From Rhodococcus spelaei (lineage in GTDB: Bacteria; Actinomycetota; Actinomycetes; Mycobacteriales; Mycobacteriaceae), in the NCBI RefSeq assembly GCF_006704125.1, contig NZ_VIGH01000007.1, positions 248,001 to 312,000 of the forward strand: a stretch of DNA of 64,000 nucleotides. Direction: 5' to 3'. How positions within the stretch are numbered: position 1 is the first letter of the stretch; each line of letters starts with the position of its first letter. The position numbers and the translations under genes are program-made. This document shows positions 28,210 through 35,290 of this stretch, piece by piece. The notes beneath the pieces are model-generated. The model ran no database searches. It saw only the letters and a list, made by a program, of their open reading frames with translations, and was not told the DNA's origin.

Positions 28210-28880
28210 TCCGACTTGTATGGGTTCGCGGCCTCGCGTTCGAACTGACGGGTTATTGGCGTGCCGTGTGACCGTGGGGATGGCTCGAGGCGCTTCCTGC
28301 CACCCGTCCGGCCGAAGGGTTGGCTCAAAGAGGGTTCTGTCCTCCCCACGGTTCCCGTTCGTGGCTTGGCTCAACAGAGGACCGTCGCCGAAGGATGCGA
28401 CCGGAAGTCGGAATGCCGGCCGCGGATACCCCCTGTCCACTCGCATGGAAGAGGCCCGCCTCGGTGATCGTGATTGGTATCGACCCACACAAGTCCACCC
28501 ACACCGCCACCGCCGTCGACCCGGCGTCGAATACCGACCTCGGGTCGATCCGGATCAGTTCATCGTTCCTCGCCCGTACCGGCAACCCCACCAGATTCGC
28601 GAACGAGGCCGAGTTTGCGAGCTACACCGGCACCGCGCCAGTCGAGGTCGCCAGCGCCGACAAGCAGCGCCACCGACTCTCCCGTGGCGGCGACCGGACC
28701 CTCGACGCCGCCATCCACATCGTCGCCGTGCCCCAGGCGCGGACACCGATGAGCCCCGGCTACGGATATCACCGCCGCAGGATCGAGGAGGGCAAGACGC
28801 CACGCGAGGCGATGCGCTGCCTGAAAAGGAAGGTTGCGAAACGACTTTGGCGCACGATGCGTGACGACCAACTGGGCAGG
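28210..28880 (+). mobile_element. IS110-family remnant B with internally deleted transposase
   Basis: A 250-bp non-coding left part is followed by a GTG at 28464 that begins an IS110 transposase: 'MIVIGIDPHKSTHTATAVDP' (first catalytic Asp of the RuvC-like DEDD domain). After about 32 residues the sequence jumps to the C-terminal Transposase_20 domain, 'SYTGTAPVEVASADKQRHRL' 'SRGGDRTLDAAIHIVAV' and 'RRRIEEGKTPREAMRCLKRK'. Some 200-250 residues are missing and the frame continues into flanking sequence to 29027. The element cannot move itself. The left part keeps the stem CCGTGGGGA (28272-28280) / TCCCCACGG (28343-28351). Confidence 0.8.
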
Positions 28881-28949
28881 TTGACGGCGCACGCCGCGGC
28901 AATCGCACGAGGAGTCAGGGGCTCACCCTCGACTCGTGATTTGAAATCT

Positions 28950-28961
28950 GTCAATATTGAC
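28950..28961. promoter_or_regulatory. ArsR operator/promoter of the ars operon
   Basis: The 12-bp perfect palindrome GTCAATATTGAC ends 2 nt before the GTG of arsR. TCGACT (28929-28934) and CAATAT (28952-28957) with a 17-bp spacer could serve as -35 and -10 boxes, giving a leaderless transcript whose -10 lies inside the operator. Confidence 0.6.
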
Positions 28962-28963
28962 GG

Positions 28964-29350
28964 GTGTCGAATCAGGAATCGTCGGAGATCGGCGCTTGTT
29001 GTGCGCCGCTGGCGCGCGAGCCGCTGACCCAGGACTGGGCGGGTGACCTGGCCCGGATGTTCAAGGCGCTCGGCGATCCGGTCCGTCTGCGACTGCTGAG
29101 CCTGGTTGCCAGTCATGCCGGCGGAGAGGCCTGCGTATGCGACATCTCCGAGTCGTTCGAGCTGTCTCAGCCGACCATCTCGCACCACCTCAAGGTGCTG
29201 CGCGAGGCGGGGTTGCTGGACTGCGAGCGACGGGGCACCTGGGTCTACTACCGGGCGATCCCCGCTGCGCTGCAGCAACTCTCGGCCGTGCTGCTCACCG
29301 AGGGTGAACCCGCTGCGGCGTCCGAGGCCTGCACGGAGGTTCCCGCGTGA
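28964..29350 (+). CDS. arsR: ArsR-family arsenite-responsive repressor
   Basis: 128 residues from a GTG. The winged helix is 'ARMFKALGDPVRLRLLSLVA' then 'CDISESFELSQPTISHHLKV' 'LREAGLLDCERRGTWVYYRA'. Cysteines near the start of the DNA-recognition region (CVCDI) form the classical metalloid-binding site, and a further CC pair is at residues 12-13. It would repress the ars operon until As(III) binds. The stop overlaps the acr3 start (GTGA). It is the first gene of arsR-acr3-arsC-arsC2. Confidence 0.93.
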   Translation: MSNQESSEIGACCAPLAREPLTQDWAGDLARMFKALGDPVRLRLLSLVASHAGGEACVCDISESFELSQPTISHHLKVLREAGLLDCERRGTWVYYRAIPAALQQLSAVLLTEGEPAAASEACTEVPA

Positions 29351-30420
29351 CCACGACAACCGAACATTCCGTGGTCGTCGGCAAGCTGGCCACCCTCGAC
29401 CGCTACCTGCCCGTCTGGATCGGCGCGGCAATGGTCGCCGGACTGCTCCTCGGACGCGCGATCCCCGGACTGGACACTGCGATCGGGAGGGTGCAGATCG
29501 ACGGCATCTCGTTGCCGATCGCGCTCGGCCTGCTGGTCATGATGTACCCGGTGCTGGCGAAGGTCCGCTACGACCGCCTCGACACCGTCACCGGCGACCG
29601 CAGGCTCCTGATCGGCTCACTGGTGCTGAACTGGGTCCTCGGGCCCGCACTGATGTTCGCCCTCGCCTGGATCTTCCTGCCGGACCTGCCCGAGTACCGG
29701 ACCGGGCTGATCATCGTCGGCCTGGCCCGGTGCATCGCGATGGTGATCATCTGGAACGACCTCGCGTGCGGGGACCGCGAGGCCGCGGCCGTCCTGGTCG
29801 CGATCAACTCCGTCTTCCAGGTGCTCATGTTCGCCGTCCTCGGCTGGTTCTACCTCTCGGTGCTGCCCGGCTGGCTCGGACTGGAGCAGACCACTATCGA
29901 CACCTCGCCGTGGCAGATCGCCAAATCGGTGTTGATCTTCCTCGGCATCCCGCTGCTCGCTGGTTACCTGAGCCGCCGCTTTGGCGAGAAGGCCAGGGGG
30001 CGCGACTGGTACGAGTCCACGTTCCTACCGAGGATCGGCCCGTGGGCGCTGTACGGGCTGCTGTTCACCATCGTGATCCTCTTCGCGCTGCAGGGCGACC
30101 AGATCACCTCCCGTCCCCTCGACGTGGTGCGAATCGCGATCCCGCTGCTCGCGTATTTCGCGATCATGTGGGGCGGCGGCTACCTTCTCGGCGCCGCACT
30201 GGGATTGGGCTACCAGCGCACCACCACGCTCGCGTTCACCGCGGCGGGCAACAACTTCGAACTCGCCATCGCCGTCGCCATAGCGACGTACGGCGCGACG
30301 TCCGGCCAGGCGCTGGCCGGGGTGGTCGGTCCGCTCATCGAGGTCCCCGTCCTCGTCGGGCTCGTCTACGTCTCCCTCGCACTGCGCAAACGCTTCACCA
30401 GCACACCCGTGTCCGCCTGA
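29347..30420 (+). CDS. acr3: Arsenite efflux permease Acr3
   Basis: 357 residues with about ten transmembrane helices. ACR3 hallmarks: 'DGISLPIALGLLVMMYPVLA' 'KVRYD', the conserved Cys in 'GLARCIAMVIIWNDLACGDR', 'GIPLLAGYLSRR' and 'FTAAGNNFELAIAVAIATYG' (BASS-superfamily GNNFE motif). It exports arsenite with proton exchange in the cytoplasmic membrane. It is translated coupled to arsR and followed by two arsenate reductases that provide its substrate. Confidence 0.96.
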   Translation: MTTTTEHSVVVGKLATLDRYLPVWIGAAMVAGLLLGRAIPGLDTAIGRVQIDGISLPIALGLLVMMYPVLAKVRYDRLDTVTGDRRLLIGSLVLNWVLGPALMFALAWIFLPDLPEYRTGLIIVGLARCIAMVIIWNDLACGDREAAAVLVAINSVFQVLMFAVLGWFYLSVLPGWLGLEQTTIDTSPWQIAKSVLIFLGIPLLAGYLSRRFGEKARGRDWYESTFLPRIGPWALYGLLFTIVILFALQGDQITSRPLDVVRIAIPLLAYFAIMWGGGYLLGAALGLGYQRTTTLAFTAAGNNFELAIAVAIATYGATSGQALAGVVGPLIEVPVLVGLVYVSLALRKRFTSTPVSA

Positions 30421-30448
30421 CCGACTTCGTCTCCCGAAAGGACCGTTC

Positions 30449-30859
30449 ATGTCCACGACACCGAGCGTGTTGTTCGTCTGCGTCCACAACGCCGGCCGCT
30501 CCCAGATGGCCGCCGGATTCCTCACCCACCTCGCCGGCGAGTCGATCGAAGTCCGCTCCGCCGGCAGCGCACCCGCCGAGACGATCAACTCCGCGGCCGT
30601 CGAGGCGATGGCCGAGGTCGGCGTCGACATCTCGATGCAGTCGCCGAAGATCCTCACCCCCGACGCAGTCGAATCCTCGACCGTGGTGATCACCATGGGC
30701 TGCGGCGACGCGTGCCCGGTGTTCCCCGGAATCAGCTACCGCGACTGGGCCCTCGACGATCCGGCAGGCAAGGGCGTCGAGGCCGTCCGCCCGATCCGGG
30801 ACCAGATACGCGAGCGTGTCGAAGCGCTGATCGCCGAACTCGTTCCCGCGACCACCTGA
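30449..30859 (+). CDS. arsC: Arsenate reductase, low-molecular-weight phosphatase type
   Basis: 136 residues. The P-loop CX5R is 'VLFVCVHNAGRSQMAAGFL' with the nucleophilic Cys near residue 12. A second region 'VVITMGCGDACPVFPG' has the cysteine pair used for the intramolecular disulfide cascade in thioredoxin-linked ArsC, and 'YRDWALDDPAGKGVEAVRPI' supplies the catalytic Asp. It reduces As(V) to As(III) for export by Acr3. It lies 28 nt after acr3. Confidence 0.94.
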   Translation: MSTTPSVLFVCVHNAGRSQMAAGFLTHLAGESIEVRSAGSAPAETINSAAVEAMAEVGVDISMQSPKILTPDAVESSTVVITMGCGDACPVFPGISYRDWALDDPAGKGVEAVRPIRDQIRERVEALIAELVPATT

Positions 30860-30874
30860 GACGAGGACCCCTCG

Positions 30875-31288
30875 ATGACCAGACCCTCTGTGCTGTTCGT
30901 GTGCGTCAAGAACGGCGGTAAGTCGCAGATGGCCGCCGGCCTGATGCGAGCCGCCGCCGGCGACACCGTCGACGTCCACTCGGCCGGAACGAAACCCGGC
31001 GCTGCGATCAACGCCCTCTCCGCAGAATCCCTGCTCGAAGTGGGTGTCGACATCACCGGCGAGCACCCGAAGCCCATCGACGCGCAGCTCGTGCGCGACG
31101 TCGACGTCGACGTCCCCCTCGGCACCGAGGCTCACCTCGACCCGGTGCCCGGCACCCGATTCGAGAACTGGGACACCGACGAACCGTCCGAGCGCGGCAT
31201 CGACGGCATCGAGCGGATGCGCCTGGTCCGCGACGACATCGCTGCCCGCGTCACCGACCTCGCAGCAGGCCTACGGAATCACGACTGA
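30875..31288 (+). CDS. arsC2: Arsenate-mycothiol transferase-like ArsC
   Basis: 137 residues, a second LMW-phosphatase-like protein. The P-loop is 'VLFVCVKNGGKSQMAAGLM': the usual Arg is Lys, exactly as in Corynebacterium glutamicum ArsC1/ArsC2 (CVGNGGKS), which couple arsenate to mycothiol. The cysteine pair of the first ArsC is absent; the corresponding segment reads 'DVPLGTEAHLDPVPG'. 'FENWDTDEPSERGIDGIERM' gives the Asp. A mycothiol mechanism fits an actinobacterium. It follows arsC by 15 nt. Confidence 0.85.
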   Translation: MTRPSVLFVCVKNGGKSQMAAGLMRAAAGDTVDVHSAGTKPGAAINALSAESLLEVGVDITGEHPKPIDAQLVRDVDVDVPLGTEAHLDPVPGTRFENWDTDEPSERGIDGIERMRLVRDDIAARVTDLAAGLRNHD

Positions 31289-31335
31289 CCGCCTGCCCGG
31301 CTCCGAGCCTCCGGGCCGGGCAGGCGGTGTGTCGT

Positions 31336-31806
31336 TCAGCAGCAGGACGTTCCGGCGGGTGCATTCTCCTCGGCGGCGGTGCCGCAGCACACGCCACCTT
31401 CGGTCTCGGGGTCGAGGTGCTGGGGGCTCGAGCCGAAGGTCTCGGAGTCGGCGAGCACGGTGTAGACCTCCCACTTCTCCCCGGCCGGGCCGGTCACCCA
31501 CACCTTGTCCTGGGTGGCGAAGCAACAGGTGGTGCCGATCTCCTCGTCGGTGAACAAGCCTTCCCCAGTCAGTCGCGCGATCTCCTCGTGCACCTTCGTC
31601 GACGATTCGACCTCGACGCCGAGGTGGTTGATGGTGCCGCCCTGGCCGGGGTTCTCGAGCAGTACGAGCTTGAGCGGCGGTTCGGCGATGGCGAAGTTCG
31701 CGTAGCCGGGCTTGAGCTTCGCCGGCTGGGTATTGAACAGCTTGGAGTAGAACATGACCGCCTGCTGCAGGTCGTCGACGTTGAGAGCGAGCTGGGCGCG
31801 TGACAT
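31336..31806 (-). CDS. arsI: ArsI/CadI-like vicinal oxygen chelate protein
   Basis: 156 residues from ATG 31806. The glyoxalase/VOC fold starts 'MSRAQLALNVDDLQQAVMFY' 'SKLFNTQPAKLKPGYANFAI'. The metal-site His is in 'GGTINHLGVEVES' and the thiol pair is 'EEIGTTCCFATQDKVWVTGP', as in ArsI C-As lyase, which splits methylarsenite, and in mycobacterial cadmium-induced CadI. The C-terminus has further pairs (GGVCCG, TSCC). It converges on the ars operon and diverges from a second ArsR. Confidence 0.85.
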   Translation of the reverse strand: MSRAQLALNVDDLQQAVMFYSKLFNTQPAKLKPGYANFAIAEPPLKLVLLENPGQGGTINHLGVEVESSTKVHEEIARLTGEGLFTDEEIGTTCCFATQDKVWVTGPAGEKWEVYTVLADSETFGSSPQHLDPETEGGVCCGTAAEENAPAGTSCC

Positions 31807-31823
31807 GACAGCCTCCATGGATG

Positions 31824-31895
31824 TGACTTATGTCGAATAAGGGGACGGCTACAGCCTCCCACCTTTTCGACATAAGTCAAGAAACTAGGTAGTAT
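31824..31895 (+). promoter_or_regulatory. 14-bp inverted repeat and promoter between arsI and arsR2
   Basis: TGACTTATGTCGAA (31824-31837) and its perfect complement TTCGACATAAGTCA (31866-31879) are separated by 28 bp between the divergent genes. The right arm carries a -35 (TTCGAC, 31866-31871), with TAGTAT (31890-31895) 18 bp further; the ATG at 31903 would then give a leaderless transcript. The arms are probably two operator halves or two ArsR sites covering both promoters. Confidence 0.65.
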
Positions 31896-31902
31896 CGACC
31901 CC

Positions 31903-32262
31903 ATGCCGAAGGCCCTGCCGATCGTCGATGTGAGCGCGCCCATCTGCTGCGCCCCCGTGTCCGCCGCGCCGATGAGCGACGACACGGCCCTCCAGGTCGC
32001 ACTGCGCCTGAAGGCGCTGGCCGATCCGGTCCGGATCAAGCTGATGTCGATCCTGCTCACCGCGGACGGCGGCGAGGTCTGCACCTGCGACCTGGCCACC
32101 GGCGTCGGCCTCGCCGAATCGACCGTCAGCCACCACCTCGGCCAGCTCAAGAAGGCCGGCATGGTCGCGCCCACACGCCGCGGCATGAACGTCTTCTACA
32201 GCGCCCGGACCGACTCCCTCGACGCACTGCGCCTGGTCCTCGACCCGAACTGCTGCACGTAG
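31903..32262 (+). CDS. Second ArsR/SmtB-family metalloregulator
   Basis: 119 residues. HTH: 'LRLKALADPVRIKLMSILLT', 'CDLATGVGLAESTVSHHLGQ' 'LKKAGMVAPTRRGMNVFYSA'. Cysteines are at 'ICCAP' near 15, 'EVCTCDL' near 48 and a C-terminal 'NCCT'. This resembles CadC/CmtR-like sensors with an extra N-terminal thiol arm, so As(III), Cd(II) or Pb(II) could be the ligand. It is divergent from the ArsI/CadI-like gene and shares its operator region. Confidence 0.9.
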   Translation: MPKALPIVDVSAPICCAPVSAAPMSDDTALQVALRLKALADPVRIKLMSILLTADGGEVCTCDLATGVGLAESTVSHHLGQLKKAGMVAPTRRGMNVFYSARTDSLDALRLVLDPNCCT

Positions 32263-32328
32263 CCGCCCGGCCAGAGGGCGAATCAGTTAGGTTGCGGGCC
32301 GCGGGCTTACGTCCCTGAACAGGAAAAA

Positions 32329-32365
32329 TGGTGCGGGCCGATGCTTCCCTCATCGACCCGCACCA
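32329..32365 (+). terminator. Hairpin after arsR2
   Basis: TGGTGCGGG (32329-32337) pairs with CCCGCACCA (32357-32365), with an inner GATG/CATC stem and a 7-nt loop. The rest of 32263-32573 shows no convincing gene. Confidence 0.5.
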
Positions 32366-32573
32366 AACTCGGTTGCCTCGGCGTTCGAACGAAGTTCCTG
32401 CTTGACTTACACAGAGACATCTCAGTTTGCTAAGGCGCAAGTGGTTGCGGCGCATCTGTGGTCAGAAGCCGTTTCACTGCACTATTCAAGGCGTGGGCTG
32501 CTCCGGAGACTTCTCCAGCCTGTTCTCACCGCGCGTTATCGACCCTCAGAGAGTGCGCCGCCGGAGGGTCTGC

Positions 32574-32678
32574 CTACCGCTGATTCGGCGCGTCGCTCAC
32601 CAGGCGGTAGAGCACGTAACCGACGAACCACAGCGTCATGGCTATGGCGAGTGCGAGAAGGACGTCGAAGAAGATCAC
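32574..32678 (-). CDS. 34-residue single-pass membrane protein
   Basis: From the GTG at 32678 (a GGAG lies about 9 nt upstream) the peptide reads 'MIFFDVLLALAIAMTLWFVG' 'YVLYRLVSDAPNQR'. It is one transmembrane helix with a short basic C-terminal tail, typical of small stress-induced or transporter-associated proteins. It is divergent from a TetR-family gene, with a perfect palindrome between them, which makes it the likely target. It is below usual gene-calling length. Confidence 0.6.
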   Translation of the reverse strand: MIFFDVLLALAIAMTLWFVGYVLYRLVSDAPNQR

Positions 32679-32704
32679 CACTGGATGCTCCAATCTGAAA
32701 GATT

Positions 32705-32751
32705 TCTCCACGTGGAGAGGGCCGCCTCACGATAAACTCTCCGCATGGAGA
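32705..32751. promoter_or_regulatory. Two TetR-type palindromes
   Basis: TCTCCACGTGGAGA (32705-32718) is a perfect 14-bp palindrome. TCTCCGCATGGAGA (32738-32751) has the same arms and contains the TetR ATG (32745). Centres are 33 bp apart. The position between the 34-residue gene and tetR, with one site on the start codon, implies autoregulation. Confidence 0.65.
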
Positions 32752-33233
32752 AGTCCACGCGGGAGGCTCTGCTCGATGCCGGATTGGAGCTACTCGGCAG
32801 AGTCGGGTTCCGAGGCTGGTCGATGCGAGGTGTCGAAGACGAGGCCGGCGTCCCACACGGCACAGCCCGGCATCACTTCGCGAACCAACGCGGTTTGGTT
32901 CTGAGGATGGTCCGTCACCTACTCGACGGAGACTTGCCGTCTCCAGGGGAAACCCCACATCAACAGACTGCACGGTGGCTCGATGTAGAGGCAGGGAGAA
33001 CCCGTGCCCGCTACGAACTCATCGTCGCCTCATTTCACGACGACGAGCTCGCGACGGAATTGGTTCACGGCAGGGACCGCCTCGTTGCAGTTCTGTGCGA
33101 ACGCGGCTTGACGAAGGCCGACGCTGCCCAGCTTGCAGCCGCGCTGGATGGAATGGTGCTCGACGCTCTACTGCGGCGATTGCCCCCTGAATCTGTTGAT
33201 CCGCAACGGATCATCAACCGATTCTCGTCGTAA
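32745..33233 (+). CDS. TetR-family regulator
   Basis: 162 residues. The N-terminal HTH is 'TREALLDAGLELLGRVGFRG' 'WSMRGVEDEAGVPHGTARHH' 'FANQRGLVLRMVRHLL', where the usual 'YYHF' is 'RHHF'. The ligand domain is short and mostly helical ('TELVHGRDRLVAVLCERGLT'). The start codon lies within a palindrome that matches another in the divergent promoter, so it probably represses itself and the 34-residue membrane protein. Inducer unknown. Confidence 0.9.
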   Translation: MEKSTREALLDAGLELLGRVGFRGWSMRGVEDEAGVPHGTARHHFANQRGLVLRMVRHLLDGDLPSPGETPHQQTARWLDVEAGRTRARYELIVASFHDDELATELVHGRDRLVAVLCERGLTKADAAQLAAALDGMVLDALLRRLPPESVDPQRIINRFSS

Positions 33234-33384
33234 CGCGCAGCAGTAGTCCATTCCGCTCCACCACTTCGTCAGATCCGCGGGCTCTGTCTCGAAGGTGCAG
33301 TTAACAGGGCGCTCATACGTGGGATCAGGCGCTTGGTTGGAGTAGCGTCTCGATTCAGCAAGCGACATCGCTGAGGAGAGCTCT

Positions 33385-33597
33385 GTGACCGACAACGTCC
33401 AGCCGAACGACGACCAATTCGAGTGCCTCGATGACTTGGAAGAGCCGTTCATTTCGGATGACGAACCGCCACGCACTGTCGCCGACTTCGTTCGGGACTC
33501 GCAGCCCACCAGCAACACCGTTGACCAACCAATGGTGAAGGGGTCTGGGGGATCAGCAGTTTCAGGTGGCGAGTGGACCAGCAGGGGCTCCGAGTAG
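33385..33597 (+). CDS. Hypothetical protein, probably truncated by IS110 insertion
   Basis: 70 residues from a GTG preceded by GAGGAG. The first 50 residues (TDNVQPNDDQFECLDDLEEP, FISDDEPPRTVADFV) are acidic and look like a real coding region. The last 20 (KGSGGSAVSGGEWTSRGSE) are low-complexity and run into the start of the IS110 element, so the original 3' end may be lost. No family recognised. Confidence 0.4.
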   Translation: MTDNVQPNDDQFECLDDLEEPFISDDEPPRTVADFVRDSQPTSNTVDQPMVKGSGGSAVSGGEWTSRGSE

Positions 33598-33633
33598 GCA
33601 GGTGGGACAGCGCTCGCGCAATTGTCGATCGAG

Positions 33634-34870
33634 CTACGCAGCGATCGCCGATGCGAGTGGAAATGCTCTCAGTTCGTCATAAGCCTGTCGCGTACGGAGG
33701 CAGGTGTGGAGTTGGCCGAGGAGCTTGCCGAACAGGTGGCGTTGAGCTTGCCGACTCCAGTCCCCAGAGGTGCGGCGTCGGTCGAAGTGTCCCCGGGCTC
33801 CGGGCGAGGTCTGGATCGCGACGAGGGTCCAGAACGAGCCGACAGACGCAAGGCGGTTGTTCTTGATCTGCCGGTGCATCACGACAGTTCGCTTGCCGCT
33901 CGCGCGGGTAACAGGTGAGGCGCCGGCATACGCCTTCAACCCGCGTGCATCGGCGAACCGTGAGCGATCATCGCCGATCTCGGCAAGCAGTCGTGCCCCG
34001 CTGACCGCGGCGAGACCGGGGAAGCTCGTGATGATCTCGGAATCCGGATGACGCTCGAAGTGCCGGGTTGTCGCCTCGGTCAGGGCCTCGACCGCGGCGC
34101 AGGCAGCATCGAGCCGCTGCACCAGCGTCCGCAGTTGGATGCCCATTGCGTGCTCAAAAACTCGGGCTGCTGTAGCTGGGTGGTGCGGAAGACCTCACGA
34201 AGTCGGGCAGTGTCGGCGTCGACGTTGCGTTGCCGGCCTGCCTTCCTCAACAGTGCACGCAGTTTCGCGGGCGTCAGCTTCGCCGCATCACCGGGAGTTG
34301 GAGCCGCGACGAGCACTGTTCGGGCGTCGGCTCGAGTGATCCCGCCACCGCTCAACGCATCGAACGCAACTAAAGCGGCCGGGAAGTAGTCCTTGAGCAG
34401 CGAACGAATCTGGTTACCGAGTGCCGTCCGCGCCCACACCGCGTCCTGCTGGGCGCGGGCAAGGACCTTGATCGCGCGAGCGAGGTCGGTGTCATCGGGA
34501 ATCTGTCGGTGCGAGTCGGCGTCGAGGCGCAGGATGTTTGCCAACATCACGGCATCCGCAGCATCGGATTTCGCACCGGACACGGCGCGCTGGCTGCGAT
34601 AGCGAGAAGCGGAGAGTGGGTTGATCGCATAGACGACCCGGCCGGTCGCCCGCAAAGTCGCGACCCACAGGCCGCGATCAGTCTCGATCGCGATCGGGAT
34701 CGGATTCTCCGGACTGTCACCGGCGTCGGCAGCATCTCGAGCTGCCGGGCGAACCCGTCCGCATCGTTGCTCACCCGCCCCTTGATCAGCACGGCCCCGG
34801 TGTCGTCGATGACGGCGATGTCGTGATGATCGTCGGCCCAATCGATTCCGCAGAAACGGTCCACATCCAC
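33634..34870 (-). pseudogene. IS110-family transposase, two frameshifts
   Basis: On the minus strand a GTG at 34870 begins 'MDVDRFCGIDWADDHHDIAV' (DEDD_Tnp_IS110 domain, first Asp). Near 34730 the frame shifts and continues 'DSPENPIPIAIETDRGLWVA', 'KSDAADAVMLANILRLDADS' and 'LRKAGRQRNVDADTARLREV'. Near 34150 it shifts again to 'MGIQLRTLVQRLDAACAAVE', then 'IITSFPGLAAVSGARLLAEI' 'GDDRSRFADARGLKAYAGAS', with the Transposase_20 serine region 'PVTRASGKR'. Joined, the frames make a full-length transposase of about 410 residues. The two shifts indicate inactivation unless they are sequencing errors. Confidence 0.85.
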
Positions 34871-35187
34871 TCTCCTGCCACGTCGAGGAACACGGTCGGT
34901 CGAACCGAAGTGGAGTCACACGACGCCCTAATTGCAGGACTCACGCAGGATGCGGGTCCGTCATCTCATCAGTCGTGTCGTGACGCCAGCACACCGCAGG
35001 GGCCTCGATCTATCGAAGAGCTCGCAGCTCGTGAACACCACACGAGAGGTTGATCCCTGCGGCCGGCTCGCACCACGAGCAGGACACCACCGAAACCCTC
35101 CACGCCGGGTGAGCCGCGCCGTTCTCTGTGTGAAGGCGTCCCGCGGGAGCGGCCGCCAGGAACCCATGAGCATCACACCCCACCGGC
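34871..35187 (-). mobile_element. Upstream non-coding region of the third IS110 copy
   Basis: No gene is visible between the IS110 start and the hairpin at 35188. In IS110-group elements a bridge RNA is encoded in the non-coding end next to the recombinase start, so this stretch probably belongs to the element. I could not define its outer boundary and saw no similarity to the 5' regions of remnants A and B. Confidence 0.35.
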
Positions 35188-35217
35188 ACGAAGGGCCCGG
35201 CTGAACGGGCTTTCGGG
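35188..35217 (+). terminator. Hairpin between IS110 and ldt
   Basis: GCCCG and CGGGC arms around GCTGAA within a larger GGGCCC...GGGCCC repeat lie downstream of the L,D-transpeptidase stop (minus strand). Weak evidence. Confidence 0.35.
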
Positions 35218-35290
35218 CCCGCGTAAGAATCAATTAGGAACCCTCACCACCGGGCGGGACCATCACCCCGAAACGGTGGTCGAGCGGGCG

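Noticed and set aside
27263..28880. CRISPR-like or tandem repeat array
   Set aside because: There are only two long similar stretches, with different neighbours; the flanking transposase pieces explain them as IS110 relics.
29106..30689. Plus-strand frame spanning acr3 to arsC
   Set aside because: Arg-rich shadow frame; arsR, acr3 and arsC have clear family motifs in their own frames.
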